From positions 346,731,875 to 346,795,874 of the forward strand of contig JAVHZZ010000003.1 in assembly GCA_036250195.1 (NCBI GenBank): a DNA stretch of 64,000 nt, written 5' to 3'. Made by a program: the position numbers and the translations under genes. Shown in pieces: positions 11,060-21,382 of this stretch (position 1 is the stretch's first letter; each line of letters starts with the position of its first letter). The notes beneath the pieces are model-generated. The model was not told the DNA's origin and did not search any database. It saw only the letters and a program-made list of their open reading frames with translations. The stretch comes from Mixophyes australis (taxonomy: Eukaryota; Chordata; Amphibia; Anura; Limnodynastidae).

Positions 11060-12433
11060 TTCCTTACTACGAGTGCACAACAAAAGCGTAGACCCCCTGA
11101 ACATAAGTCAAGCCCCCAGTGTACACTGGCAGTTAGAACTATGATATAGTGATATTGACACTCCTGATACAGAAACCTTGTCTGGGGGTAAGAGCTGTGG
11201 TCCTATTGCAATGAAATAACTGGTCCCAAGAGCTTTTCCCCCTGGTATTTAACTTCTGTTAGCACTTGATATGGTTTAGTCCACCTTGGCTCTCGGTAAG
11301 ATTTCCGTTGAAGCACTTTGATGTAGGTCCAGTCTCTACAGATTGACACAACTAATCAGGTTACTTTCCCTTAAATCTCATGGATCTCTCAGGGGTAATA
11401 CTTAATACATCGGATTAGTGCCTTATTGGAGTCTAGAATAAGTTTATTTGTTATTTCCAGGTCAAGAACAGATTCAGATACTGGCAGAGATCATGGTGAT
11501 CTTATAACTCTCCGTCAATCTTTCATGAGGACGTAGTCTTCTTGGTAATGGTGAATCTCGTGCACATAAGGGCTACTGTTAATGCATCAGGCCATTTTAA
11601 TCATGTTTCTGCTATGGCAGACCAATCAACCCATACTGCCTACACACAAACAATTACCTAAACGTAAAGTTACAAAATGTTCTCATCTGGATGCAAGCTG
11701 TGTAGCTTGTATCTTTTAAGACCACTATTGTAGTCTAACATATAAGACAAGCCTGACAATACTGTTATGCAATGAATGTTAATCCCACTGCAATCCAATC
11801 CTGGTTTAAAGCACATTACATCCCTCCTTTATTCACATGTGTCCTCCCATGGTGTACAAAAGTAGCTAAAATCCTCTAGAGTAGCTAAAGGAGAATTGGG
11901 CTATATTGGAACGAAAATATGTGTGTTGTTTTGCAAAACCCCAGAAAGTACTGCTGTCTTAGCAGAATTATCTGCCAAATTCTTTCCTCAGGAGACATCA
12001 TCAGTAAGAAACTTTTGAGCTGCATATTTAATGATCGTTATTTCAGAGGGTAACATAATAACATCTAGTAATTTATCTAGAAAGGGGAATTGTTTATTTG
12101 TAGGCCTCCAGATGTAAAGTAGTCTCTTTGTTTCCACAGCTGTCCATAGTCATGTACATCACCAAAGGCATATCTGGAGTTAGTGAGGATATCCACTAAT
12201 TTGCCTTTACAAGTACCTAGGCATGTGTCAGTGCTAATAGCTCTGCCATGTTTGCTGAGGAGACAGAGGGTAGATAATCACTATCAATGACTTCATGCAA
12301 GGAACATAGGGAATCACCAAAGAAAAGGCAATCACATTAATTTCTTAGACAAGAGACATCAACATAGAAGATTATTTGGTAGTGATCCATCTTTATGTTT
12401 TGAGAAGCATGAGGGACAACAACAGTGACTGTA
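11060..12433 (-). pseudogene. Endogenous retrovirus pol remnant: RNase H and integrase
   Basis: On the minus strand, shifting frames give blocks characteristic of gammaretrovirus-like pol. After the connection region comes an RNase H part with MAELLALTHA (about 12240-12265) and SRYAFG (about 12161-12180), then a KNLADNSAKTAV block (about 11945-11985). An integrase C-terminal part follows with WPDAL (about 11579-11593) and a final basic KPYQVL block (about 11265-11285). In-frame stops and frameshifts are frequent, so the copy is dead. Its upstream part continues across the hAT insertion at 21383-22327. Neither LTR was identified. Confidence 0.8.
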
Positions 12434-12598
12434 GTTAATACTAGGGATGAGCGCACTCGGATTTATGAAATCCGAGCCCACCCGAACGTTGCGGATCCGA
12501 GTCGGATCCGAGACAGATCCGGGTATTGGCGCCAAATTCAAAAGTGAAACTGAGGCTCTGACTCATAATCCCGTTGTCGGATCTCGCGATACTCGGAT

Positions 12599-12606
12599 CC
12601 TATAAA
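12599..12606 (+). promoter_or_regulatory. Likely TATA box of the hAT transposase gene
   Basis: CTATAAAT lies about 160 bp inside the left end. About 20 bp downstream is GCCGCCATCTT, which resembles a YY1/initiator site, with ordinary leader sequence after it. It is the best core promoter candidate for the transposase at 13700. Transcription was not tested. Confidence 0.5.
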
Positions 12607-12669
12607 TTCCCCGCTAGTCGCCGCCATCTTCACTCGGGCATTGATCAGGGTAGAGGGAGGGTGTGTTAG

Positions 12670-12768
12670 GTGGTCCTCTGTGCTGTTTAGTTCTGTGCTG
12701 TTTAGTGCTGTGCTGTGCTGTGCTGTTTAGTGCTGTGCTGTGCTGTGCTGTGCTGTGTTCTGCAGTAT
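12670..12768 (+). repeat. GTGCT-type simple repeat in the hAT leader
   Basis: Irregular runs of 'tgctgtgctgtgctg' and 'tgctgtttag' that merge into the first larger leader repeat. They translate as artificial valine/leucine/cysteine-rich peptides and are not coding. Confidence 0.75.
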
Positions 12769-13697
12769 CAGTCCAGTGGTGCTGTGTGCTGTGCTCTGTC
12801 CTTCTGAGGTCAGTGGTGCTGCTGGGTCCTGTGCTGTGTCCTGTTCAGTCCAGTGGTGCTGTGTCCTGTGCTCTGTGCTTCTAAGGGCATAGTTATTTCC
12901 CCAATATTCCCCTGTGTTTAAAAAAATAAAAAAAAGTTTTTTTAAAAAATACCAAAAACTACTTTAATATTTTTTAATTACCACAAAATTTTCACAACCA
13001 ATCCTGCAGTATAAGCCCATTGGTCCTGCAATATTACCAAGTTCACACATTCAGCAGTAAAAGTCCAGTGGTACTGCAATATTACAAAGTTTACACATTC
13101 TGCAGTATCAGTCCAGTGGTGCTGTGTCCTGTGCTCTGTCCTGCTGAGTTCCGTAGTGCTGCTGGGTCCTGTGCCGTGTCCTGTTCAGTCCAGTGGTGCT
13201 GTGTCCTGTGCTCTGTGCTTCTAAGGGCATAGTTATTTCCCCATTATTCCCAAGTTTTTAAAAAATAAAAAAAAAGTAAAAAAAAATAAAAAATTAAAAA
13301 AAAAAAAAATATATAATAATTATAACCAAATTTGCAAAACCAATCCAGCAGTATAAGTCCATTGGTACTGCAATATTACCAAGTTCACACATTCTGCAGT
13401 ATCAGTCCAGTGGTGCTGTGTCCTGTGCTCTGTCCTGCTGAGTTCCGTAGTGCTGCTGTGTCCTGTGCCGTGTCCTGTTCAGTCCAGTGGTGCTGTGTCC
13501 TGTGCTCTGTGCTTCTAAGGGCATAGTTATTTCCCCACTATTCCCAAGTTTTTTAAAAATAAGAAAAAAGTAAAAAAAAATAAAAAATTTAAAAAAAAAA
13601 AAATATATAATAATTATAACCAAATTTGCAAAACCAATCCAGCAGTATAAGTCCATTGGTACTGCAATATTACCAAGTTCACACATTCTGCAGTATC
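12763..13697 (+). repeat. hAT leader repeats, period about 294 bp (first unit 340 bp)
   Basis: Units start with CAGTATCAGTCCAGTGGTGC at 12763, 13103 and 13397, and a fourth start (CAGTATC) at 13691 runs into the transposase start. Each unit holds GTCCTGTGCTCTGTCCT, 'gggcatagttatttcccc', an A/T-rich tract and 'ccaatccagcagtataag'. The last two intervals are both exactly 294 bp. The repeats form most of the 5' leader. Their A-rich parts vary in length between units. Confidence 0.92.
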
Positions 13698-13699
13698 TT

Positions 13700-16600
13700 G
13701 TGCTACATATAATGGAGACCAAAAATTTGGAGGATAAAGTAGGGAAAGATCAAGACCCACTTCCTCCTAATGCTGAAGCTGCTGCCACTAGTCATGACAT
13801 AGACGATGAAATGCCATCAACGTCGTCTTCCAAGCCCGATGCCCAATCTCGTAGTACCGGGCATGTAAAATCCAAAAAGCCCAAGTTAAGAAAAAGTAGC
13901 AAAAAGAGAAACTTTAAATCATCTGAGGAGAAACGTAAAGTTGCCAATATGCCATTTACGACACGGAGTGGCAAGGAACGGCTTAGGCCCTGGCCCGTGT
14001 TCATGACTAGTGGTTCAGCTTCACCCACGGATCTTAGCCCTCCTCCTCCTCCCCCCCCCTACAAAAAATTGAAGAGAGTTATGCTGTCAGCAACAAAACA
14101 GCAAACAACTCTGCCTTCTAAAGAGAAATTATCACAAATCCCCAAGGCGAGTCCAAGGGTGTTGGTGGTTGTCAAGCCTGACCTTCCCATCACTGTACGG
14201 GAAGAGGTGGCTCGGGAGGAGGCTATTGATGATGTAGCTGGCGCTGTGGAGGAACTTGATGATGAGGATGGTGATGTGGTTATTGTAAATGAGGCACCAG
14301 GGGGGGAAACAGCTGATGTCCATGGGATGAAAAAGCCCATCGTCATGCCTGGTCAGAAGACCAAAAAATGCACCTCTTCGGTCTGGAGTTATTTTTATCC
14401 AAATCCAGACAACCAATGTATGGCAATATGTAGCTTATGTAAAGCTCAAATAAGCAGGGGTAAGGATCTTGCCCACCTAGGAACATCCTCCCTTATACGT
14501 CACCTGAATAACCTTCATAGTTCAGTGGTTAGTTCAGGAACTGGGGCTAGGACCCTCATCGGTACAGGGACACCTAAATCCCGTGGTCCAGTTGGATACA
14601 CACCAGCAACACCCTCCTCGTCAACTTCCTCCACAATCTCCATCAGATTCAGTCCTGCAGCCCAAGTCAGCAGCCAGACTGAGTCCTCCTCAATACGGGA
14701 TTCATCCGAGGAATCCTGCAGCGGTACGCCTACTACTGCCACTGCTGCTGTTGCTGCTGTTAGTCGGTCATCTTCCCAGAGGGGAAGTCGTAAGACCGCT
14801 AAGTCTTTCACCAAACAATTGACCGTCCAACAGTCGTTTGCCATGACCACCAAATACGATAGTAGTCACCCTATTGCAAAGCGTATAACTGCGGCTGTAA
14901 CTGCAATGTTGGTGTTAGACGTGCACCCGGTGTCCGCCATCAGTGGAGTGGGATTTAGAGGGTTGATGGAGGTATTGTGTCCCCGGTACCAAATCCCCTC
15001 GAGATTCCACTTCACTAGGCAGGCGATACCAAAAATGTACAGAGAAGTACGATCAAGTGTCCTCAGTGCTCTTAAAAATGCGGTTGTACCCACTGTGCAC
15101 TTAACCACGGACATGTGGACAAGTGGTTCTGGGCAAACGAAGGACTATATGACTGTGACAGCCCACTGGGTAGATGCATCCCCTTCCGCAGCAACAGCAA
15201 CAGCTGCATCAGTAGCAGCATCTACAAAATGGCTGCTCATGCAAAGGCAGGCAACATTGTGCATTACAGGCTTTAATAAGAGGCACAACGCTGACAACAT
15301 ATTAGAGAAAATGAGGGAAATTATCTCCCAGTGGCTTACCCCACTTAGACTCTCATGGGGATTTGTGGTGTCAGACAATGCCAGTAACATTGTGCGGGCA
15401 TTAAATATGGGCAATTTCCAGCACGTCCCATGTTTTGCCCACACCATTAATTTGGTGGTGCAGCATTACCTCAAGAGTGACAGGGGTGTGCAGGAGATGC
15501 TTGCGGTGGCCCGCAAAGTTGCTGGACACTTTCGGCATTCAGCCAGTGCCTACCGCAGACTAGAGGCACATCAAAAAAGCTTGAACCTGCCCTGCCATCA
15601 CCTCAAACAAGAGGTTGTGACGCGCTGGAACTCCACCCTCTATATGCTGCAGAGGATGGAGGAGCAGCAAAAGGCCATTCAGGCCTACACAGCCACCTAC
15701 GACATAGGCAAAGGAGTGGGGATGCGCCTCAGTCAAGCGCAGTGGAGACTGATTTCCGTGTTGTGCAAGGTTCTGCAGCCATTTGAACTTGCCACACGAG
15801 AAGTCAGTTCCGACACTGCCAGCTTGAGTCAGGTCATTCCCCTGATCAGGCTGTTGCAGAAGCAGCTGGAGAAAGTGAGGGAGGAGCTGGTAAGCCATTG
15901 CGATTACAGCAAGCATGTAGCTCTTGTGGATGTAGCCCTTCGTACGCTTTGCCAGGATCCGAGGGTGGTCACTCTTTTAAAGTCAGAGGAATACATTCTG
16001 GCCACCGTGCTCGATCCTCGGTTTAAAGCGTATGTTGTGTCTCTGTTTCCGGCGGACACAAGTCTACAGCGGTGCAAAGACCTGCTGGTCAGGAGATTGT
16101 CCTCTGAAGAGGACCGTGACATGCCAACAGCTCCACCCTCATTTTCTTCCACATCTATGGCTGCGAGGAAAAAGCTCAGTTTTCCCAAAAGAGGCACTGG
16201 CGGGGATGCTGATAACATCTGGTCCGGACTGAAGGACCTGCCAACCATTGCAGACATGTCTACTCTCGCTGCATTGGATGCTGTGACAATAGAAAAAATT
16301 GTGGATGATTACTTTGCTGACACCATCCAAGTAGACATTTCAGACAGTCCATATTGTTACTGGCAGGAAAAAAAGGCAGTTTGGAAGCCCCTGTACAAAC
16401 TGGCTCTATTTTACCTGAGTTGTCCCCCCTCCAGTGTGTACTCGGAAAGAGTTTTTAGTGCAGCGGGGAACCTGGTCAGTGAGCGGCGAAGGAGGTTGCT
16501 TCCTCACAACGTTGAAAAAATGATGTTTATAAAAATGAATAATCAATTCCTCAATGAAGTACAGCACTGCCCTCCAGATACTACAGAGGGACCTGTGGTT

Positions 16601-16708
16601 GTGGAGTCCAGCGGGGACGAATTGATAATGTGTGATGAGGAGGAAGTACACACTGTAGGGGGAGAGGAATCAGAGGTTGAGGATGAGGACGACATCTTGC
16701 CTCAGTAG
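13700..16708 (+). CDS. hAT-family transposase with BED zinc finger, intact
   Basis: A 1002-residue protein expected to excise and integrate the surrounding element. In order: an acidic/basic disordered N-terminus with a poly-proline run near 113-120; a BED-type zinc finger at about 225-273 (C-x2-C around 245-248, H-x4-H in RHLNNLH); a serine/alanine-rich linker; then the RNase H-like hAT core. The candidate catalytic acids are D471 (HLTTDMWTS), D559 (VVSDNAS) and E916 (SVYSERVFSAAG). The hAT C/H motif is PCFAHTINLV, DPRFK lies near 771, and the C-terminal hAT dimerisation region spans about 890-950. The tail is very acidic. M1 (13700) and M5 (13712) are both possible starts, both lying at the end of the last leader repeat. 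There are no stops or frameshifts. Length fits ZBED-like hAT transposases. It could in principle be a domesticated gene, but terminal repeats and duplication say it is still in its transposon. Confidence 0.95.
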   Translation: MLHIMETKNLEDKVGKDQDPLPPNAEAAATSHDIDDEMPSTSSSKPDAQSRSTGHVKSKKPKLRKSSKKRNFKSSEEKRKVANMPFTTRSGKERLRPWPVFMTSGSASPTDLSPPPPPPPYKKLKRVMLSATKQQTTLPSKEKLSQIPKASPRVLVVVKPDLPITVREEVAREEAIDDVAGAVEELDDEDGDVVIVNEAPGGETADVHGMKKPIVMPGQKTKKCTSSVWSYFYPNPDNQCMAICSLCKAQISRGKDLAHLGTSSLIRHLNNLHSSVVSSGTGARTLIGTGTPKSRGPVGYTPATPSSSTSSTISIRFSPAAQVSSQTESSSIRDSSEESCSGTPTTATAAVAAVSRSSSQRGSRKTAKSFTKQLTVQQSFAMTTKYDSSHPIAKRITAAVTAMLVLDVHPVSAISGVGFRGLMEVLCPRYQIPSRFHFTRQAIPKMYREVRSSVLSALKNAVVPTVHLTTDMWTSGSGQTKDYMTVTAHWVDASPSAATATAASVAASTKWLLMQRQATLCITGFNKRHNADNILEKMREIISQWLTPLRLSWGFVVSDNASNIVRALNMGNFQHVPCFAHTINLVVQHYLKSDRGVQEMLAVARKVAGHFRHSASAYRRLEAHQKSLNLPCHHLKQEVVTRWNSTLYMLQRMEEQQKAIQAYTATYDIGKGVGMRLSQAQWRLISVLCKVLQPFELATREVSSDTASLSQVIPLIRLLQKQLEKVREELVSHCDYSKHVALVDVALRTLCQDPRVVTLLKSEEYILATVLDPRFKAYVVSLFPADTSLQRCKDLLVRRLSSEEDRDMPTAPPSFSSTSMAARKKLSFPKRGTGGDADNIWSGLKDLPTIADMSTLAALDAVTIEKIVDDYFADTIQVDISDSPYCYWQEKKAVWKPLYKLALFYLSCPPSSVYSERVFSAAGNLVSERRRRLLPHNVEKMMFIKMNNQFLNEVQHCPPDTTEGPVVVESSGDELIMCDEEEVHTVGGEESEVEDEDDILPQ

Positions 16709-16763
16709 AGCCTGTTTAGTCTGTACAGGGAGAGATGAATAGCTTTTTTGGTGTGGGGGCCCA

Positions 16764-16827
16764 AACAAACCAATCATTTCAGCCAAAGTTGTTTGGTAGG
16801 CCCTGTCGCTGAAATGATTGGTTTGTT
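16764..16827. repeat. Perfect 20-bp inverted repeat after the transposase stop
   Basis: AACAAACCAATCATTTCAGC at 16764-16783 is exactly complementary to 16808-16827, with a 24-nt spacer. It starts 55 bp after the stop codon at 16706-16708. In the transposase mRNA it would form a stable stem in the 3' UTR. Its function is unknown. Confidence 0.9.
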
Positions 16828-16899
16828 AAAGTGTGCATGTCCTATTTCAACAACATAAGGGTGGGTGTGAGGGCCCAAGGACAATTCCATCTTGGAAAT

Positions 16900-17350
16900 T
16901 TTTTTTTTGCATTATATGACCAAGCAACAGTCGTTTGCCATGTTCAAAAAGTAAAACCAAAGGTAAAAAAATTCAAGAAATTAAACCAAAAGTAAAATGC
17001 CGTGTCATAATTTAAAACAAGAGGTATTGACGTGCTCTAAAACTACTGTATTGTTGTTTATATTTTATAAACACTACACTTGAAAGCTTGAGTCTTTCAA
17101 TAGAAAAGTAACTGTCCATTGCACGAATATTTGCAACAGGGACAATTTTAGGGTTAAGAAAGTCAACTAATAATAACACTTCGACGCTGTGTGTCTTTAT
17201 AAACACTACACTTGGAAGTTGGAGGAGGTATTGTGGCCCCGGCACCAAATTTACTACCGGGGACACTCCACTGTGCAGTCCATATTTAGGTGTATCAGAT
17301 ATTAAACAACGGTGACAGTTGATGCCCAATTTTTTAACTATATTGTGGCC
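16900..17350 (+). pseudogene. Decayed copies of transposase segments in the hAT 3' region
   Basis: Three pieces match the transposase gene in the same order and strand. CAACAGTCGTTTGCCATG at about 16926 equals the coding sequence at about 14829. ACAAGAGGTATTGACG at about 17018 matches about 15607. GGAGGTATTGTGGCCCCGG at about 17224 matches about 14970. They are separated by unrelated AT-rich DNA and carry no long open frame. They look like fragments of a second, decayed transposase copy. Confidence 0.75.
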
Positions 17351-17356
17351 TCATTA

Positions 17357-18202
17357 TGTAACCCCCTGTCACTGTGTGTAGTGTGGGGTGCAAAGGGTAC
17401 ACAGTGCACCTCCTTCTCAAGCCCTGGCTAGCTGATGGGCATGGGTGTAAATGATCAGGGGGTCCCTGCACATGCAGGTGTTTCTTTGTAGTTAGTGGGA
17501 CACAGGTAATGTCACTTTGGTGCAGTGTAATAGAAGTCACAATAATTTGGGCGCCAGACCATCTCTATAACAAACTGAACTTTTATTTACACTCTTCCTC
17601 CAGCACGATAATCATAATGGTTGCAGAATATATACATCTCCTTACTCTCTCCAGCACAGTTATTAATGAGAAATACGAATATGGTTGCAAATATCTTATC
17701 ACTCCTCCTGCACAGTTCTTAATGTTATCCAGATGTTAAATAACATAATTTACATGTCTCTTGCACTCCATACTCACTGCAGATCACCCTTTCTGCAGGG
17801 GCACATGCATGGATGCTAATAGGCAGGCAGCCTCTCCTCCATGCAGCTCTGACACACTCTGTGTACCTCTCAACTGCAGCTCATCCCTCCTCTGCGGGGA
17901 TAATGTCTCCTGTGCTCTGACACGTCACTCTGTGTACTCTCAGCCTCAGGATCTGACACTACAACTACCATGCCTCTTGTAGCAGCCCTCACTCCAGGGC
18001 CTCTTCCATGTGCAGTGTCCCCCTCTCTCTTGGGTTCACTATAGTGGCATGGAGTTCTCCCCCTCATCCAGGGCACACATTCCTTGCCCTGGCTCAGTCA
18101 CCACGCTCAGACTTCCAGGCAATGCTGGGGGAGCCTGGGAGCTTCCACCCCAGGTCCCCAGCTACAACTCTCCTCTCCTGTGTCTTCTCTCTCTTTCTGA
18201 CA
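17357..18202. mobile_element. Insertion-like block, possible LTR
   Basis: This GC-richer block begins TGTAACCCCC and ends TTTCTGACA, and interrupts the repeat structure of the hAT 3' region. The flanks CATTA and CTTTA agree at four of five positions, which could be a weak target duplication of a solo LTR. However, the flanking repeat copies do not align across the site as a simple insertion would require, so a rearrangement is also possible. Confidence 0.35.
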
Positions 18203-19505
18203 CTTTAAAGATCGTGCCTTTAAATGAAAAAGTCAGTCTTCATTGCACGACTATGTGCAAGTGCAACAGGGACATTTTTTTGGGTTTACAAAGTCAAACA
18301 ATAACACTTCGACCCTGTCTGTCTGGGGTCTCTCAATGACGAATTGTCTGTAGCATGTTTGGAGGAGGTATTGTGGCCCCGGTATCAAATTGGGTACCGG
18401 GGCCACCCCACTATGCAGTCCAGATACTTGTTTGGTGGAATTCAGACACGTGGAGGGTTTTATTATTATATTGTGTGGACCACTCTATCTATACCACACT
18501 ACAACTCTATACCACTCTATTTCCTACTTTAATTCTATTTAATTCTATTTCCTACTTTAATTCTATTACTAATTAATTACCATAAAGAGGAACAAAATAA
18601 ACCAATTTTACCAAAAGTATAATATGACTTAGACTTACAAACACTACACTTTAAAGATCGTGCCTTTAAATGAAAAAGTCAGTCTTCATTGCACGACTAT
18701 GTGCAACAGGGACATTTTTTTGGGTTTACAAAGTCAAACAATAACACTTCGACCCTGTCTGTCTGGGGTCTCTCAATGACGAATTGTCTGTAGCATGTTT
18801 GGAGGAGGTATTGTGGCCCCGGTATCAAATTGGGTACCGGGGCCACCCCACTATGCAGTCCAGATACTTGTTTGGTGGAATTCAGACACGTGGAGGGTTT
18901 TTTAATTATATTGTGGCCTCGGTACCAAATTGTGTACCGGGGCCACCACACTACGCAGTCAAGATACTTGTTTGGTGGAATTCAGACCAGTTGAGGGTTT
19001 TATTATTATATTGTGTGGACCACTCTATCTATACCACACTACAACTCTATACCACTCTATTTCCTACTTTAATTCTATTTAATTCTATTTCCTACTTTAA
19101 TTCTATTACTAATTAATTACCATAAAGAGGAACAAAATAAACCAATTTTACCAAAAGTATAATATGACTTAGACTTACAAACACTACACTTTAAAGATCG
19201 TGCCTTTAAATGAAAAAGTCAGTCTTCATTGCACGACTATGTGCAACAGGGACATTTTTTTGGGTTTACAAAGTCAAACAATAACACTTCGACCCTGTCT
19301 GTCTGGGGTCTCTCAATGACGAATTGTCTGTAGCATGTTTGGAGGAGGTATTGTGGCCCCGGTATCAAATTGGGTACCGGGGCCACCCCACTATGCAGTC
19401 CAGATACTTGTTTGGTGGAATTCAGACACGTGGAGGGTTTTTTAATTATATTGTGGCCTCGGTACCAAATTGTGTACCGGGGCCACCACACTACGCAGTC
19501 AAGAT
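18203..19505 (+). repeat. 540-bp tandem repeats derived from the transposase gene
   Basis: The unit start CTTTAAAGATCGTGCC occurs at 18203, 18649 and 19189. The last interval is 540 bp. The first is about 94 bp shorter because it lacks a duplicated 'ttgtggcctcggtaccaaattg' sub-block. Each unit contains GGAGGAGGTATTGTGGCCCC and a CCGGTA-CAAATTG segment related to transposase codons around 14964-15030. The conceptual peptide LEEVLWPRYQI parallels transposase LMEVLCPRYQI (about 421-432). Units 2 and 3 are nearly identical over hundreds of bases, implying recent duplication. Confidence 0.9.
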
Positions 19506-19569
19506 AGATAGATGCGTATTGCGTATCATAGATAAAGTACATTCAGTGGTGTGGGGCAAATTGAAAAAT

Positions 19570-19676
19570 ATTCAAAATGCACTGACATTATCAAAAACAA
19601 GAGGTTGTCACACGCTAAAACTCCAACATGTATATGATGGAGAGGATGGAGGAGCAGCCGTATGTGTAGTGTAATG
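19570..19676 (+). pseudogene. Second transposase-derived relic
   Basis: ACAAGAGGTTGTCACACGCT and GAGAGGATGGAGGAGCAGC correspond to transposase positions about 15607-15626 and 15651-15668, with matching spacing and a diverged middle. It sits between the 540-bp repeats and the 77-bp array. Confidence 0.8.
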
Positions 19677-19689
19677 CAGATCTGTTGAA

Positions 19690-21058
19690 GGTTTTTTATA
19701 TATTTTATTGTGGTGCCCAGTGCCCACTCCTCTACGCAGTCCAGGTACAATTATTGGTGCGAATCATAAAAGTTCAGGGTTTTTAATATATTGTGGTGAC
19801 CCACTCCTCTACGCAGTCCAGGTACAATTATTGGTGCGAATCATAAAAGTTCAGCGTTTTTAAGATATTGTGGTGACCCACTCCTCTACGCAGTCCAGGT
19901 ACAATTATTGGTGCGAATCATAAAAGTTCAGGGTTTTTAAGATATTGTGGTGACCCACTCCTCTACGCAGTCCAGGTACAATTATTGGTGCGAATCATAA
20001 AAGTTCAGGGTTTTTAAGATATTGTGGTGACCCACTCCTCTACGCAGTCCAGGTACAATTATTGGTGCGAATCATAAAAGTTCAGGGTTTTTAAGATATT
20101 GTGGTGACCCACTCCTCTACGCAGTCCAGGTACAATTATTGGTGCGAATCATAAAAGTTCAGGGTTTTTAAGATATTGTGGTGACCCACTCCTCTACGCA
20201 GTCCAGGTACAATTATTGGTGCGAATCATAAAAGTTCAGGGTTTTTAAGATATTGTGGTGACCCACTCCTCTACGCAGTCCAGGTACAATTATTGGTGCG
20301 AATCATAAAAGTTCAGGGTTTTTAAGATATTGTGGTGACCCACTCCTCTACGCAGTCCAGGTACAATTATTGGTGCGAATCATAAAAGTTCAGGGTTTTT
20401 AAGATATTGTGGTGACCCACTCCTCTACGCAGTCCAGGTACAATTATTGGTGCGAATCATAAAAGTTCAGGGTTTTTAAGATATTGTGGTGACCCACTCC
20501 TCTACGCAGTCCAGGTACAATTATTGGTGCGAATCATAAAAGTTCAGGGTTTTTAAGATATTGTGGTGACCCACTCCTCTACGCAGTCCAGGTACAATTA
20601 TTGGTGCGAATCATAAAAGTTCAGGGTTTTTAAGATATTGTGGTGACCCACTCCTCTACGCAGTCCAGGTACAATTATTGGTGCGAATCATAAAAGTTCA
20701 GGGTTTTTAAGATATTGTGGTGACCCACTCCTCTACGCAGTCCAGGTACAATTATTGGTGCGAATCATAAAAGTTCAGGGTTTTTAATATATATTGTGGT
20801 GACCCACTCCTCTACGCAGTCCAGGTACAATTATTGGTGCGAATCATAAAAGTTCAGGGTTTTTAAGATATATTGTGGTGACCCACTCCTCTACGCAGTC
20901 CAGGTACAATTATTGGTGCGAATCATAAAAGTTCAGGGTTTTTAAGATATTGTGGTGACCCACTCCTCTACGCAGTCCAGGTACAATTATTGGTGCGAAT
21001 CATAAAAGTTCAGGGTTTTTAATATATATTGTGGTGACCCACTCCTCTACGCAGTCCA
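19690..21058 (+). repeat. Array of about eighteen 77-bp repeats
   Basis: The core CCACTCCTCTACGCAGTCCA recurs with 77-bp spacing (for example 'ccagg' at 19741, 19818, 19895, 19972); a few late units are 79-80 bp. Units are almost identical, each with CAATTATTGGTGCGAATCAT and AGTTCAGGGTTTTTAAGA. The unit resembles a segment of the adjacent 540-bp repeat (CCCCACTATGCAGTCCAGAT, then 'ttggtggaattcagac'), so it seems to be amplified from it. It has no spacer diversity and is not a CRISPR array. Confidence 0.93.
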
Positions 21059-21382
21059 GAAAGATACCTTGTTGCAACGTTTTGGACTAATAACTATATT
21101 GTGAGGTGTTCAGAATACACTGTAAATTAGTGGAAATGCTTGTTATTGAATGTTATTGAGGTTAATAATAGCCTAGGAGTGAAAATAAGCCCAAAAACTT
21201 GATTTTTAAACTTTTTATGTTTTTTTCAAAAAAAATCCGAATCCAATACCTTAAATCCGAACCGAGACCTTTCGTCAAGTGTTTTGCGAGACAAATCCGA
21301 ACCTCAAAAATAACGAAAATCCGGATCCAAAACACAAAACACGAGACCTCAAAAGTCGCCGGTGCACATCCCTAGTTAATAC

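Larger units (their letters stand above)
12442..21374 (+). mobile_element. 8.9-kb hAT transposon, apparently complete
   Basis: The 8-bp duplication GTTAATAC lies on both sides (12434-12441 and 21375-21382). The ends are TAGGGATGAGCGCACTCGG and, inverted, TAGGGATGTGCACCGGCG. Subterminal zones are rich in TCGGATCCGA (left) and AATCCGAA (right) motifs, as expected for transposase binding. Inside are a TATA box, a 5' tandem-repeat leader, an uninterrupted transposase, and a 4.6-kb 3' region full of repeats. The transposon interrupts an endogenous retrovirus pol whose reading resumes on the other side. The perfect duplication and intact gene suggest a young, possibly active copy. Most hAT elements are 2-5 kb, so this one is long because of its internal repeats. 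Confidence 0.95.

Noticed and set aside
13402..15916. Several minus-strand open frames of 80-118 codons
   Set aside because: They are shadows of the leader repeats and of the hAT transposase coding strand.
17352..18207. Solo LTR with CATTA/CTTTA target duplication inside the hAT element
   Set aside because: Not accepted as proven. The flanks do not join to match the intact repeat unit, so the pentamer match may be chance. It is listed only at low confidence.
18344..19674. Plus-strand open frames of 62-116 codons repeating LEEVLWPRYQI
   Set aside because: They are decayed, repeated fragments of the transposase gene, without continuation of the domain.
19690..21058. Regularly spaced repeats resembling a CRISPR array
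   Set aside because: The whole 77-bp unit is repeated, with no variable spacers, in a vertebrate transposon.
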